This document shows positions 19,556 through 27,891 of a DNA stretch of 37,659 bases, in pieces. The translations under genes and the position numbers were made by a program. Every line of letters starts with the position of its first letter. The first letter of the stretch is position 1. The notes under the pieces were generated by a model, which made no database searches, was not told the DNA's origin, and saw only the letters and a list, made by a program, of their open reading frames with translations. The DNA comes from Acidimicrobiia bacterium (GTDB lineage Bacteria; Actinomycetota; Acidimicrobiia; Spongiisociales; UBA5794): contig JALVQZ010000138.1 of assembly GCA_027036355.1 (NCBI GenBank), forward strand, positions 1 through 37,659, written 5' to 3'.

Positions 19556-20742
19556 GGACCCGTGCCGGACGGACGGTCCTCGTCGATCTCGTCGGCGCCG
19601 ATCCCGAGCAGGAACAAGATGGCGTCCAGGTAGGGGACGCTCACCGCGGTGTCGGCGGCCTCGGTGACCGACCGCTTCGCGTTGAACGCGATCCCCAGTC
19701 CGGCCACCGCGAGCATGTCGAGGTCGTTCGCACCGTCGCCGATGGCGACGGTCTGCTCGAGGGGGACGTTCTCCACCTCCGCGACATGGATCAGCAGCTC
19801 GGCCTTGCGGCGCCGGTCGACGATGTCCCCACAGAGCCGGCCCGTCAGCCGGCCATCCACGATCTCGAGCTCGTTGGCGAAGGCGTGATCGAACCCGAGG
19901 CGGTCGCGGAGGGTGTCGGTGATCCGGCGGAACCCGCCGCTGACGATCGCCGTCGAGAAGCCGAGCCTGCGGAGGGTGCGGACGAACCGGCGTGCTCCGG
20001 GCGTCAGGCGCAGGCGGCCCACCACCCGTTCGATCGCCTCGGCGTCGAGACCCTCCAGCAGCGCGACCCGCCGCTGGAGGGCGGTGGTGAAGTCCAGCTC
20101 GCCGGCCATCGCCCGCCGCGTCAGATCGGCCACCTCTTCGACCTTGCCCGCCTCCTCGGCGAGTAGGTCGATGACCTCGTCGCGGATGAGCGTCGAATCC
20201 ACGTCGATGACCACCAGGCGTTTCGCCCGGCGTTCGAGCGCTTCGCGCTGGACCGCCACGTCGACGCCGTGGGACGTGGCCGCGGCGCCGAGGCGGCGGC
20301 GGAGATCCTGATCGTCGGCGCCGGCGACGATCAGCTCGTAGCTGATCACCGGCTCGCCCGACAGCCGCCGGATCCGCTCGATGTTGCCCTGGGCGGCGGC
20401 GATCGCCTCCGCGATGGCGGCCAGGGCGGACGGAGGGAGGTGCGCGGCGATGACCGTCACGGCATGGCGGCCGAGCGGAACGACCTCGGGGGTCGGAGGG
20501 CTGGTCGCCTCGAACTCGATCTCGATGTCCTGTTCCCATCCGAAGAAGAGGAGGTCCCGGAACGCGGCCCGTTCCTTGTCGATGGAGACGACGACGTCGA
20601 GGGTGAGACGCCCCATCACGACGAACTGTTCCATGTCGAGCACCCGCGCCTCCTGGCCGGCGAGGATCGACAGCAACCCGGAGGTGATGCCGGGCCGGTC
20701 GGGGCCACTCACGTGGATGAGGATGGTGCGGCGTTCGGGCAT
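19552..20742 (-). CDS. serB: Phosphoserine phosphatase SerB with N-terminal ACT-like domains
   Basis: HVSGPDRPGITSGLLSILAG (ACT); VIDVDSTLIRDEVIDLLAEEAG (HAD motif I); FSTAIVSGGFRRI; AIGDGANDLDMLAVAGLGIAFNAK. Confidence 0.95.
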   Translation of the reverse strand: MPERRTILIHVSGPDRPGITSGLLSILAGQEARVLDMEQFVVMGRLTLDVVVSIDKERAAFRDLLFFGWEQDIEIEFEATSPPTPEVVPLGRHAVTVIAAHLPPSALAAIAEAIAAAQGNIERIRRLSGEPVISYELIVAGADDQDLRRRLGAAATSHGVDVAVQREALERRAKRLVVIDVDSTLIRDEVIDLLAEEAGKVEEVADLTRRAMAGELDFTTALQRRVALLEGLDAEAIERVVGRLRLTPGARRFVRTLRRLGFSTAIVSGGFRRITDTLRDRLGFDHAFANELEIVDGRLTGRLCGDIVDRRRKAELLIHVAEVENVPLEQTVAIGDGANDLDMLAVAGLGIAFNAKRSVTEAADTAVSVPYLDAILFLLGIGADEIDEDRPSGTGP

Positions 20743-20750
20743 CGGCGCGC

Positions 20751-20756
20751 AGCGTA
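20751..20756 (-). promoter_or_regulatory. Candidate leaderless -10 box (TACGCT) for serB
   Basis: Minus-strand TACGCT-gcgcgccg-ATG, 8 nt spacing, no SD. Confidence 0.5.
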
Positions 20757-20763
20757 GCGGCCG

Positions 20764-21831
20764 TCAGGTCCCACGACGCACGAGGTCGACGAGACGCTCG
20801 CTGTGGCGAACGAGGGCGCCGAGCTCCACCATCGTCGCCGGTGGCGTGGGCAGCCACGGCACGGTGGTCGGATCGACGCGATAGCGGTTCGAGAACTCCC
20901 GTCGGGCCGCCTGCTGGCGGGCCGCCTCCGCCCCCCACCGTCGAAGGTTCGTCTTCAGCGCCGAGCGGAGCTCCGCGTCGGGGACACCTCGGATCGGACG
21001 GTCCGCCGCGGTCACCCATTCGGTGGGGAGCGCGCGGTTGAAGAGGACCAGCTCGGGCACCACCTCGACTCCGGTCAGCTCCTCGAAGAACCGGCGGGCT
21101 TCCCGCAACGGGGTCGGATCCGACGTGGTGACGACGATCGTCGTGGCGCGCCTGAGGTGCCGCTCGATCGTGCGGGCCCGCGTCCGCAGACCGTCGTACA
21201 TCGTGCGCAGGTCGAGCAGGAACTCGGCGATCTCCTCGAGGAGCGGGCCGCCCAGGACGGTGTCGGCGAGGCGCAGCATCGGTCGGGCGGTGATGCGGTA
21301 GAGGGCTCGTCGAGCGGGGAGGCGGGCACCGGTGAGCCACAGCAGCAGCTTGCCGCCGACGAGATCGCCGGTCCGTCGTGGAGCGAGGAAGAAGTCGATA
21401 CCGCCGCCCGACGGAGGCGTGTCGACGATCAGCACGTCCCAGGCCCCGGATTCGATGAGCTGGGCCATCTCCTCGCTCGCGGCGAACGCCTGGGCGGCAG
21501 GGAAGCGGTCGGCGATCGCTCGGAAGAACGGGTTGTCCAGCAGGCGATCGGCGACGTCGGGCTCCGCGTAGTGATGGATGACGCTCTCCCACGACGCGGT
21601 GACGTCCAACATGGCCGCCCACAGGCCCGGATGGTCCGTGACCTCGACCGGCTCGTTCCCCAACAGCCCGACCCCGAGCGCATCGGCCAGCCGCCGGGCA
21701 GGGTCGACGGTGAGCACGAGCGCTCGTGCGCCTTCCTCGGCCGCGACGATCGCCATCGCCGCCGACAGGGTGGTCTTGCCGACGCCGCCTGCGCCGGTGA
21801 CGACGATGGTCCGGGTCCGGTGCGACGTCAT
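20764..21831 (-). CDS. ArsA/Get3-like P-loop ATPase (second gene of a pair)
   Basis: IVVTGAGGVGKTTLSAAMAI P-loop, LTVDPARRLADALG, WDVLIVDTPPSGGGIDFF; ATGA overlap with upstream gene. Confidence 0.88.
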   Translation of the reverse strand: MTSHRTRTIVVTGAGGVGKTTLSAAMAIVAAEEGARALVLTVDPARRLADALGVGLLGNEPVEVTDHPGLWAAMLDVTASWESVIHHYAEPDVADRLLDNPFFRAIADRFPAAQAFAASEEMAQLIESGAWDVLIVDTPPSGGGIDFFLAPRRTGDLVGGKLLLWLTGARLPARRALYRITARPMLRLADTVLGGPLLEEIAEFLLDLRTMYDGLRTRARTIERHLRRATTIVVTTSDPTPLREARRFFEELTGVEVVPELVLFNRALPTEWVTAADRPIRGVPDAELRSALKTNLRRWGAEAARQQAARREFSNRYRVDPTTVPWLPTPPATMVELGALVRHSERLVDLVRRGT

Positions 21832-22688
21832 CGTTCGGCTCCCAGCTCCTCGGAGAGCCGAGCAGCGACCTCTTCGGGGGTGAGCGTCCCGAAGAGGAAC
21901 GGCAGCCTGATCCCCTCGGGGAGACGGGCCAGCCATCGACGCTGGTCCTCCACCATGTCGAGGTGCAGGAGCGCCGCGGCGCGGGCAGGGCCGTCGGGGA
22001 CCTCCGCCAGCCGGTCCCGGTCGACGTCGAGGGGTTCGAGCACCCGGTTGGCGACGATCCGGGAGACCTCGATCGGCGCGTCGGCGTCGAGGTCGTGGAG
22101 CGACTCGAGGGTCTCGACGACGGGCAGCTCGGCGGGAGTGGTGACGAGCACCAGGCCGGCGATGGCGGGATCGGCGAGCGTACGACCGATCGACGCCGCT
22201 TGCTCCCGGACCGCTCCGGCGGGGACGAGACCGGCGATCGTCTCGGGCGCCCGAAGGTACGAGCGGAGCTGGCCGAGGGCCGGGGCGTCGACGACGACCA
22301 GATCCCAGCGGTCCTTCCAGACCTCGTAGACGGGCTTGCCGATCGAGATGATCTCGCGTACCCCCGGGGCGGTGTCGACCAGGAGGTTGAGGGCTCTGGT
22401 GAGCTGGCCGGTCGGTGCCATCTTGGGCACGCGGAGCTGGAGCTTCAGGTACTCGTCGAGGGCCCGGGCACGGTCGATGACGACCAAGGAGATGCCGGGA
22501 CGAACCTGGAGAGGCTCGTAGCCGGCATGGGGGGCCGCCAGGTGTCCGGCGATCCCGACCGGGTCGGTGAGCCCCATGGCGAGGACCTGGAGCCCGCGGC
22601 GAGCTGCTTCGATGGCGATGGCGCCCGCGACGGCCGACTTGCCGACCCCGCCCTTGCCCGAGACGATGAGCAGCCGCTTGTCGAACAC
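21828..22688 (-). CDS. ArsA/Get3-like P-loop ATPase (first gene of a pair)
   Basis: RLLIVSGKGGVGKSAVAGAIAIEAARRG, WDLVVVDAPALGQL, LVTTPAELPVVET; GTG start with no SD. Confidence 0.88.
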   Translation of the reverse strand: MFDKRLLIVSGKGGVGKSAVAGAIAIEAARRGLQVLAMGLTDPVGIAGHLAAPHAGYEPLQVRPGISLVVIDRARALDEYLKLQLRVPKMAPTGQLTRALNLLVDTAPGVREIISIGKPVYEVWKDRWDLVVVDAPALGQLRSYLRAPETIAGLVPAGAVREQAASIGRTLADPAIAGLVLVTTPAELPVVETLESLHDLDADAPIEVSRIVANRVLEPLDVDRDRLAEVPDGPARAAALLHLDMVEDQRRWLARLPEGIRLPFLFGTLTPEEVAARLSEELGAER

Positions 22689-22694
22689 CCGCGG

Positions 22695-22700
22695 AGCGTA
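22695..22700 (-). promoter_or_regulatory. Candidate leaderless -10 box (TACGCT) for the ArsA/Get3-like operon
   Basis: Minus-strand TACGCT-ccgcgg-GTG, 6 nt spacing, no SD. Confidence 0.5.
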
Positions 22701-22718
22701 CCTCGCCCGGGAGACGAG

Positions 22719-22724
22719 TACGCT
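22719..22724 (+). promoter_or_regulatory. Candidate -10 box (TACGCT) for the divergent 80-aa gene
   Basis: Identical TACGCT on the plus strand, followed by a short leader containing GGAGG before GTG 22755. Confidence 0.4.
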
Positions 22725-22754
22725 GCGGCCATCAGCGGCTCAGCGGAGGACGAC

Positions 22755-22997
22755 GTGGCCAAACTCGACGTGGACGAGTTCCTACAGCGGTTCCGGGACC
22801 GAGCGAAGGCGGTGGAAGAGCGAGGTATCCCACCCCTGGAAGGCGAGGCCCGTAAGGTCTTCATCGAGCAGGCCAGGCTCGACCACCTCGACTACTCGCT
22901 GGTGGGCAGCGCCTCGTGGTCCGTCGAGGACGGCAACCTGGTCCTCCGCATCCCCCTGGCACCCGGTTCCGAGCAGGGAACGGGGACCGGGACCTAG
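22755..22997 (+). CDS. Uncharacterised 80-aa protein
   Basis: MAKLDVDEFLQRFRDRAKAVEERGIPPLEGEARKVFIEQARLDHLDYSLVGSASWSVEDGNLVLRIPLAPGSEQGTGTGT*; GTG with SD GGAGG; compositionally normal protein, divergent from the ATPase pair. Confidence 0.8.
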   Translation: MAKLDVDEFLQRFRDRAKAVEERGIPPLEGEARKVFIEQARLDHLDYSLVGSASWSVEDGNLVLRIPLAPGSEQGTGTGT

Positions 22998-24676
22998 CGT
23001 CCGGCAGATCCGTCGTCCTCGGGGTCGTCGATACCCAACGCCGCTCGTTTCGCGGCGGCGCGGCGTTCGGTCGCCAGGCGCCCCAGGGCGTGGTCGCGGT
23101 GATCGACGAAGCGCATCGCTCCGGCCAGGATCCGGTGTCCGGCCGTCTCGGCGATCTCCCGATGCATCTGCTGACAGACCCGCCGGTAGTCGGGATGGCC
23201 GCCCTCCTGGGTGCGCAGCTCGAGGAGATGGAACGCCTCCCGGACGTTCATCTGCATGGAGAACCTGATCCGGTAGGCGAAGGGCACGACGTACTGGGCG
23301 ACGTCGGTTCCGAGGGCGTCGACGACCTTCCGGTACAGGTCTGCCGCCGTCGCCATCGCCTCGTCCCAGACCTCGCGGCCCTCGATGTCGTCGATCGCCG
23401 CAGGCGTCACGTACCCGTGGTCGGTGGACAGACGTTGCCACTCCAAGGTGAGCATCCGGTGCCGCTGGAGGTCGCGGAAGATCCCGTAGTCGCAGAGGAT
23501 GTCGAAGCGGTACGCGGAGCGTTCCATCGCCCGCCCCGGCTTGTGGCGTCGGTTCCGGCGATCGCCGACGTACGCCTCGAGGAGCCGCTGCTTGTCTTCG
23601 GGGGGCATCCCGGCGACGATCCTCATGAGCTGATCGTCGGGGAGGTTGGTCACCGAGTAGAGGGCGGCCGCGGCGATCTTGTCCTCGGCATCGGGATCCC
23701 ACTCGACCAGGGTCACCTCGGGCCGAGGTTCGGGTTCGGCGTCGATGGCGGAGGCGATCTCCTGGACGGCCGTGGCCGTGGCGTGCAGGTACTCGCTCCA
23801 GGCTCCGCCCCGATCGGGGACGTCGACGCGCCGCATGAACGCCGGGATCACCTTGCGCAGCTCGGTCAGGATCAGGTCGGCATAGGCCCGGACCTCGGCC
23901 AGGGGATGGGCGCGCATCCGGATCAGCAGCATCTCGTAGGCCTGCCCCGAGGCGAAGATGCCGACGTTCGACGTGGTGGCTGCCGGCAGCAAGCCACGCA
24001 GGTCGTCACACGCCCTGGCCCGGATCGTCGATCGCCACACGAACGACGAATCGCCCTCCTCCTGCGGATGCATCGTCTCGTAGTAAGGAACGATCCTGGT
24101 CATCAACGAGGTGTAGGTGTCGAACAGCGAATCCATCGCGGTCACGTAGTCGTCGGCCAGCTCGGAGGCGGCGATCTCCGCGGGGATGTGATAGCGGTAC
24201 CGGCCCCCGAGGGTGGTGTCGTAGAAGATGTACCGGGTCGACTGCTCGAGGTAGGAGGCCAGTCGGCCCCATTCGAGGACCTTGGTCAACACGTTGGATG
24301 CCTGCTCGCACGCGAGGTGTGCACCCCCGAGTTGGGCGACCGAGTCGTCGCCGTACTGGGTGAACACCCGTTCGTACAGGTCCTCCGCGCGGCTCAGCCG
24401 CACCGCGGGGTCGTCGCCTTCGAGATGGTCGGCGACGGCGCCGATGCCGATCTCGGGACGGTCGTAGAACTCGTCGAGGAACAAGCGCCGCAGCGATTTG
24501 GGGGAACGACTGTACCGGGCGAAGAGCGCGCCCTTGACCACCTCGGGGAGGTTCACGAGGGCGAAGACGGGCCCGTCGACGTTCGTGAAGAACCGCTCCA
24601 AGACGAGCCGTTCCTCGGAGGTGAACTCCTCGGGATGGTACGTCGGGGGCGTCGTCGGTGCGGCGGCAGAGGTCAT
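22994..24676 (-). CDS. ThyX-like protein with two ThyX-type halves (FAD-dependent thymidylate synthase family, possibly divergent)
   Basis: N-half: VLEWGRLASYLEQSTRYIFYD and RACDDLRGLLPAATTSNVGIFASGQAYEMLLIRMRAHPLAEVRAYADLIL. C-half: HKPGRAMERSAYRFDILCDYGIFRDLQRHRMLTLEWQRLSTDHGYV and AQYVVPFAYRIRFSMQMNVREAFHLLELRTQEGGHPDYR. Confidence 0.82.
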   Translation of the reverse strand: MTSAAAPTTPPTYHPEEFTSEERLVLERFFTNVDGPVFALVNLPEVVKGALFARYSRSPKSLRRLFLDEFYDRPEIGIGAVADHLEGDDPAVRLSRAEDLYERVFTQYGDDSVAQLGGAHLACEQASNVLTKVLEWGRLASYLEQSTRYIFYDTTLGGRYRYHIPAEIAASELADDYVTAMDSLFDTYTSLMTRIVPYYETMHPQEEGDSSFVWRSTIRARACDDLRGLLPAATTSNVGIFASGQAYEMLLIRMRAHPLAEVRAYADLILTELRKVIPAFMRRVDVPDRGGAWSEYLHATATAVQEIASAIDAEPEPRPEVTLVEWDPDAEDKIAAAALYSVTNLPDDQLMRIVAGMPPEDKQRLLEAYVGDRRNRRHKPGRAMERSAYRFDILCDYGIFRDLQRHRMLTLEWQRLSTDHGYVTPAAIDDIEGREVWDEAMATAADLYRKVVDALGTDVAQYVVPFAYRIRFSMQMNVREAFHLLELRTQEGGHPDYRRVCQQMHREIAETAGHRILAGAMRFVDHRDHALGRLATERRAAAKRAALGIDDPEDDGSAGR

Positions 24677-24763
24677 CGGTGCGGGATCACAGGATCGTGG
24701 GCCACCGTAGCAGCGCCGGCGACGCCGGACGAAACGTGAACGCCGTCATGTCCGCGCCGCCGG

Positions 24764-24769
24764 TAACCT
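24764..24769 (+). promoter_or_regulatory. Candidate leaderless -10 box (TAACCT)
   Basis: TAACCT-cgctcc-ATG(24776), 6 nt spacing, no SD. Confidence 0.5.
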
Positions 24770-24775
24770 CGCTCC

Positions 24776-25057
24776 ATGGTCGTCTTCCTCCGGGTGTTGG
24801 CCGGGTTCCTGGCCACCGTCGCCGGCGCGGTCGTGATCGTGCCGATCCTCGTCCTGGTCGATCTCACCTCGGGGGGAACCGGTCTGGGTCTCTGTCCGGG
24901 CGGGCTGGCGGCATGCTCCAACGGGTACTTCACCGGCCCCGAGCTGTTCGGGCTGTTGACCCTGGCCCTCTTCGTCGTCGGAGGCGCCCTGGCCGTCACC
25001 CTCCGGGTGCTGCGCTCCGTGGAACGTCGCGGCGGCAGGGTCAGTGCGCCTCGCTGA
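24776..25057 (+). CDS. Small membrane protein, function unknown
   Basis: MVVFLRVLAGFLATVAGAVVIVPILVLVDL...ELFGLLTLALFVVGGALAVTLRVL; two predicted TM segments. Confidence 0.7.
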   Translation: MVVFLRVLAGFLATVAGAVVIVPILVLVDLTSGGTGLGLCPGGLAACSNGYFTGPELFGLLTLALFVVGGALAVTLRVLRSVERRGGRVSAPR

Positions 25058-25922
25058 TCGCCTCCGCCGAGGTGAGGTCCTCCAACTCGGGCGGCGTGAA
25101 GGTCAACACGACGTAGATGCCGATCATGATTGCCGTCGCCCCGAGCCATCCTCGCCCGTCGAGCCGCTCGCCGAGGACCACGGCGGCGGTCGCCGCCGCG
25201 AAGACCGGTTCGAGCCCCAGCACGATGGCGGTCCGGCTCGGACCGATCACCGTCTGGGCACCCACCTGCAGGAGGAACGCTCCGCCGCTGATGACGAACC
25301 CGGTGAGCACCAAGGCGCCGACGACCTCGCGTGGCGGCAACGGGAACCCCTCCACGAAGACGGACGTGACCGAGGCGGCGATGGCGGTGACGAAGAGCTG
25401 CACGCCGGTGAACTCGACGACGCCGTGACGGTGGGCGTACCGGGAGAGCGTCACGATGTGGGCCGCGAACGCGATCGCGCACAGGACGGTCAGCGCGTCG
25501 CCGGGGAGCAACCGGAACCCTTCGCCCACGGTCAGCAGCGCCAGCCCGACCATCGACAGCATCGCTCCGGCGATGGTGGCCATCGGCGGTGTGGTGCGTC
25601 GCAGGGCGGCCGCCAGCAGCGGTGTGAACACCACGTACAGGCCGGTGATCAACCCCGAGTTCGACGCGGTCGTGGACGCCAATCCCGAGGTCTGGGCGGC
25701 GTACCCCAGGAAGAGGAACATGCCGGCGATCATGCCGTCGCGCCACACGGCTCGATCGCGGGGCAACGAGATGGCGAAGAGCAGCAGCGCTCCGAGCAGG
25801 AACCGCCAGCCGACGAAGGCGAACGGCGGCAAGGTGGCGATGGCGCCCTTGATCACGACGAAGCTCGCCCCGAACAGGAACGCGGCGAGCGCCAGACCGA
25901 GATGCGCGGATCGACGGGACAT
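25041..25922 (-). CDS. EamA/DMT-family transporter
   Basis: HLGLALAAFLFGASFVVIKGAIATLPPFAFVGWRFLLGALLLF; duplicated EamA pattern with GLITGLYVVFTPLLAAALRR and LGLEPVFAAATAAVVLGERLDGRGWLGATAIMIGIYVV. Confidence 0.93.
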   Translation of the reverse strand: MSRRSAHLGLALAAFLFGASFVVIKGAIATLPPFAFVGWRFLLGALLLFAISLPRDRAVWRDGMIAGMFLFLGYAAQTSGLASTTASNSGLITGLYVVFTPLLAAALRRTTPPMATIAGAMLSMVGLALLTVGEGFRLLPGDALTVLCAIAFAAHIVTLSRYAHRHGVVEFTGVQLFVTAIAASVTSVFVEGFPLPPREVVGALVLTGFVISGGAFLLQVGAQTVIGPSRTAIVLGLEPVFAAATAAVVLGERLDGRGWLGATAIMIGIYVVLTFTPPELEDLTSAEAISEAH

Positions 25923-25930
25923 GACGGCGC

Positions 25931-25936
25931 ACGCTA
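25931..25936 (-). promoter_or_regulatory. Candidate leaderless -10 box (TAGCGT) for EamA gene
   Basis: Minus-strand TAGCGT-gcgccgtc-ATG, 8 nt spacing, no SD. Confidence 0.5.
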
Positions 25937-25985
25937 TCAGGCGGCGCCTTCGGGCGGTCCCGTCGCGCTCCCCACCGCGGACCGG

Positions 25986-25991
25986 TACCGT
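25986..25991 (+). promoter_or_regulatory. Candidate leaderless -10 box (TACCGT)
   Basis: TACCGT-gtcgatc-ATG(25999), 7 nt spacing, no SD. Confidence 0.5.
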
Positions 25992-25998
25992 GTCGATC

Positions 25999-26445
25999 AT
26001 GTCCGACGACGCGACGACCTCGGAGCCCGTACCGCTGCGGGAGCGGCTTCCCGACTATGTCGTGGTGTTCGGCATCGGCCTGGTCGCCGCCGCCGTCGTC
26101 GGAGGGGTGATCTCGGCCGTGTCGACCGCCTCGGTCGCCGACGGCATCGGCTACACGATCATCCTGCTGGGGGTCGTGTTCCTCCTCGCCGGGGGAGCGA
26201 CCGGTGGGGGATACACCAGCCTCGGGATGGGAGCCGTGGGAGCGATGTTCGGAGCCCGGAGGTTCGACGACGGTGACGGCGCCGGCAGCGACGTCGGAGC
26301 TCGCCGCGAGGCGCCCGATCCGTACGAGCGGCTCCGGCGTGGTCTTCGGCCCGAGGCCAACCCGCGGGCGTTCTGGCAGGTCGTCGCCGGGATCGGCTAC
26401 GTGGCGATCGGGCTGCTCGTCGTGATCCGATTCGGGGTCGCCTGA
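25999..26445 (+). CDS. Small membrane protein, function unknown
   Basis: TM segments YVVVFGIGLVAAAVVGGVISAV, IGYTIILLGVVFLLAGGATGGG, QVVAGIGYVAIGLLVVIRFGVA. Confidence 0.75.
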   Translation: MSDDATTSEPVPLRERLPDYVVVFGIGLVAAAVVGGVISAVSTASVADGIGYTIILLGVVFLLAGGATGGGYTSLGMGAVGAMFGARRFDDGDGAGSDVGARREAPDPYERLRRGLRPEANPRAFWQVVAGIGYVAIGLLVVIRFGVA

Positions 26446-26448
26446 GCC

Positions 26449-26844
26449 TCAGCCGAGGCGGCGGCTCAGACCGAAGGCGGCTCCGATCAGGACGGTGACC
26501 GTGCCGGCCAGCAACAGCCACGGGCCGGCGCCGGGACTGGCCGGGATCCCGACGGCGGTCAGGTCGCCGGCGGCGGCATAGGCGTCGACCACCTTCTGGG
26601 CGGCGAAGATGGTCGCCACCGCGGCGAGGATCGACACCAGCAGCGCCGCCCACGACACGAGTCCTTCCCGGCGGTCGCCGGTGACCACCGCCAAGGCGAT
26701 CCCGACGACCAGGACCGCCGCCGGCCACGCGGCTCCCTCGACGCCGTCGATCCTCGCGCTCGTCGGCACGACCAGATAGGCCGTACCGAGCGACGCCGCC
26801 GCGAGCGCTGCGCCGGCGACGATGAGGAGGCGAGCGGGATGCAC
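26449..26844 (-). CDS. Small membrane protein (four hydrophobic segments), function unknown
   Basis: From GTG 26844: MHPARLLIVAGAALAAASLGTAYLVV...; tightly downstream of the hotdog thioesterase gene. Confidence 0.7.
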   Translation of the reverse strand: MHPARLLIVAGAALAAASLGTAYLVVPTSARIDGVEGAAWPAAVLVVGIALAVVTGDRREGLVSWAALLVSILAAVATIFAAQKVVDAYAAAGDLTAVGIPASPGAGPWLLLAGTVTVLIGAAFGLSRRLG

Positions 26845-26846
26845 CG

Positions 26847-27305
26847 TCAGGCTCCGGCGCCGGTCGTGACGTCCCTGGCGACCAGGAACAGGCCGTGAGC
26901 CTCGGCGACCACTCCCTCCGACGACGTCATCCGGGCCGACATCACCAAGCGGCTGCCGCGGCGCTCCAGCAACGTTCCCTCCAACGAGAGGACCTCGTCC
27001 ATCGGGGCGGGTCGTCGGTACTTGAGCTCGAGCTTGGCGGTCAACACCAGCACCTCCTCGTGCAGCATCGCCGTCCACGCCAGCGTCTCGTCGAGGGCCG
27101 CCGCCACGATCCCCCCATGCAGCACGCCGTCGAAGCCCCGGTGATCGGGACGCGGCCGGAACGTCGCTTGGACCCTGCCGTCGTCGGTGGGGGTGAAGTC
27201 GGCCAGTCCGAGGCCGATGGGGTTCTCGGCACCGCAGCCGAAACAGCCTTCGTAGCCGCCCTTGAGACGTTCGATGCGCGCCACCATCTCCGGCGGACGG
27301 GTCAT
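26847..27305 (-). CDS. PaaI-like hotdog-fold thioesterase
   Basis: YEGCFGCGAENPIGLGLADF, GFDGVLHGGIVAAALDETLAWTAML, ELKYRRPAPMDE; ATGA overlap with upstream PRTase. Confidence 0.88.
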   Translation of the reverse strand: MTRPPEMVARIERLKGGYEGCFGCGAENPIGLGLADFTPTDDGRVQATFRPRPDHRGFDGVLHGGIVAAALDETLAWTAMLHEEVLVLTAKLELKYRRPAPMDEVLSLEGTLLERRGSRLVMSARMTSSEGVVAEAHGLFLVARDVTTGAGA

Positions 27306-27868
27306 GTCGCCTCGATGTGGGCGATGCCGTCGTCGACCGAACGGACCGTGGCGATCGACTCGATCCGCCAACCGTGTCGGGCGAGACGGTCGCGACCCCC
27401 TGCGTAGGCCTTCTCGATCACGAAGCCGTAGCCGACCACCTCGCCGCCGGACTCGATGACGATCTCGCCCAGGGCTTCTGCGGTGCGGCCGCCCGACAGG
27501 AAGTCGTCGATGATGAGCACCCGCGAGCCCGGCGGGATCACGTGACGGGCGACCTCCACCCGGTACTCGACGCCCTTGGTGGGCGACACGACCTCCCGGG
27601 CGAACGAGTAGCGGTCGCCCGTGCCGAGGTACTTCTTGGCGTAGATCACCGGCACATCGAGCTCGAAGGCGGTCGCCAGCGCCGGAGGGATGCCGGAGGC
27701 CTCGGCGGTCAGGATGACGTCGGGGAGGTCCGCCACGAAGCGGGCGGCGAGGTCGCGACCGGCGCTGCGGATGACCGCAGGCTCGACCCGATGGTTGAGG
27801 AACTCGTCGACCATGATGAGTTCCCCTTCGACCCTGGCGCGATCGGCGATGAGCTCGGGGAGGTCCAC
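27302..27868 (-). CDS. Xanthine phosphoribosyltransferase-like PRTase
   Basis: MVDEFLNHRVEPAVIRSAG, ILTAEASGIPPALATAFELDVPVIYAKK, VLIIDDFLSGGRTAEAL (PRPP loop); GTG start. Confidence 0.87.
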   Translation of the reverse strand: MDLPELIADRARVEGELIMVDEFLNHRVEPAVIRSAGRDLAARFVADLPDVILTAEASGIPPALATAFELDVPVIYAKKYLGTGDRYSFAREVVSPTKGVEYRVEVARHVIPPGSRVLIIDDFLSGGRTAEALGEIVIESGGEVVGYGFVIEKAYAGGRDRLARHGWRIESIATVRSVDDGIAHIEAT

Positions 27869-27874
27869 GGGGAC

Positions 27875-27880
27875 ATCGTA
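27875..27880 (-). promoter_or_regulatory. Candidate leaderless -10 box (TACGAT) for the PRTase operon
   Basis: Minus-strand TACGAT-gtcccc-GTG(27868), 6 nt spacing. Confidence 0.5.
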
Positions 27881-27885
27881 CCCGG

Positions 27886-27891
27886 TACCAT
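27886..27891 (+). promoter_or_regulatory. Candidate leaderless -10 box (TACCAT) for nth
   Basis: TACCAT-gccgccg-ATG(27899), 7 nt spacing, no SD; the alternative ATG at 27890 lies inside the box. Confidence 0.5.

Noticed and set aside
16034-21622. 1862-aa minus-strand ORF antisense to dnaE and running through serB/ATPase genes
   Set aside because: Translation is repetitive Arg/Gly/Pro/His/Asp-rich sequence with no family motifs, and dnaE and serB are unambiguous. Stop-poor antisense frames are expected at this GC content.
24677-24775. Possible structured RNA between the thyX-like gene and the 24776 gene
   Set aside because: Short region with no clear stable stem set or conserved RNA motif by eye; explained by two promoters and short leaders.
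27302-27868. Purine riboswitch upstream of the xpt-like gene, as in Firmicutes
   Set aside because: The candidate TSS leaves essentially no leader and only 30 bp separate it from nth, so a riboswitch cannot fit.
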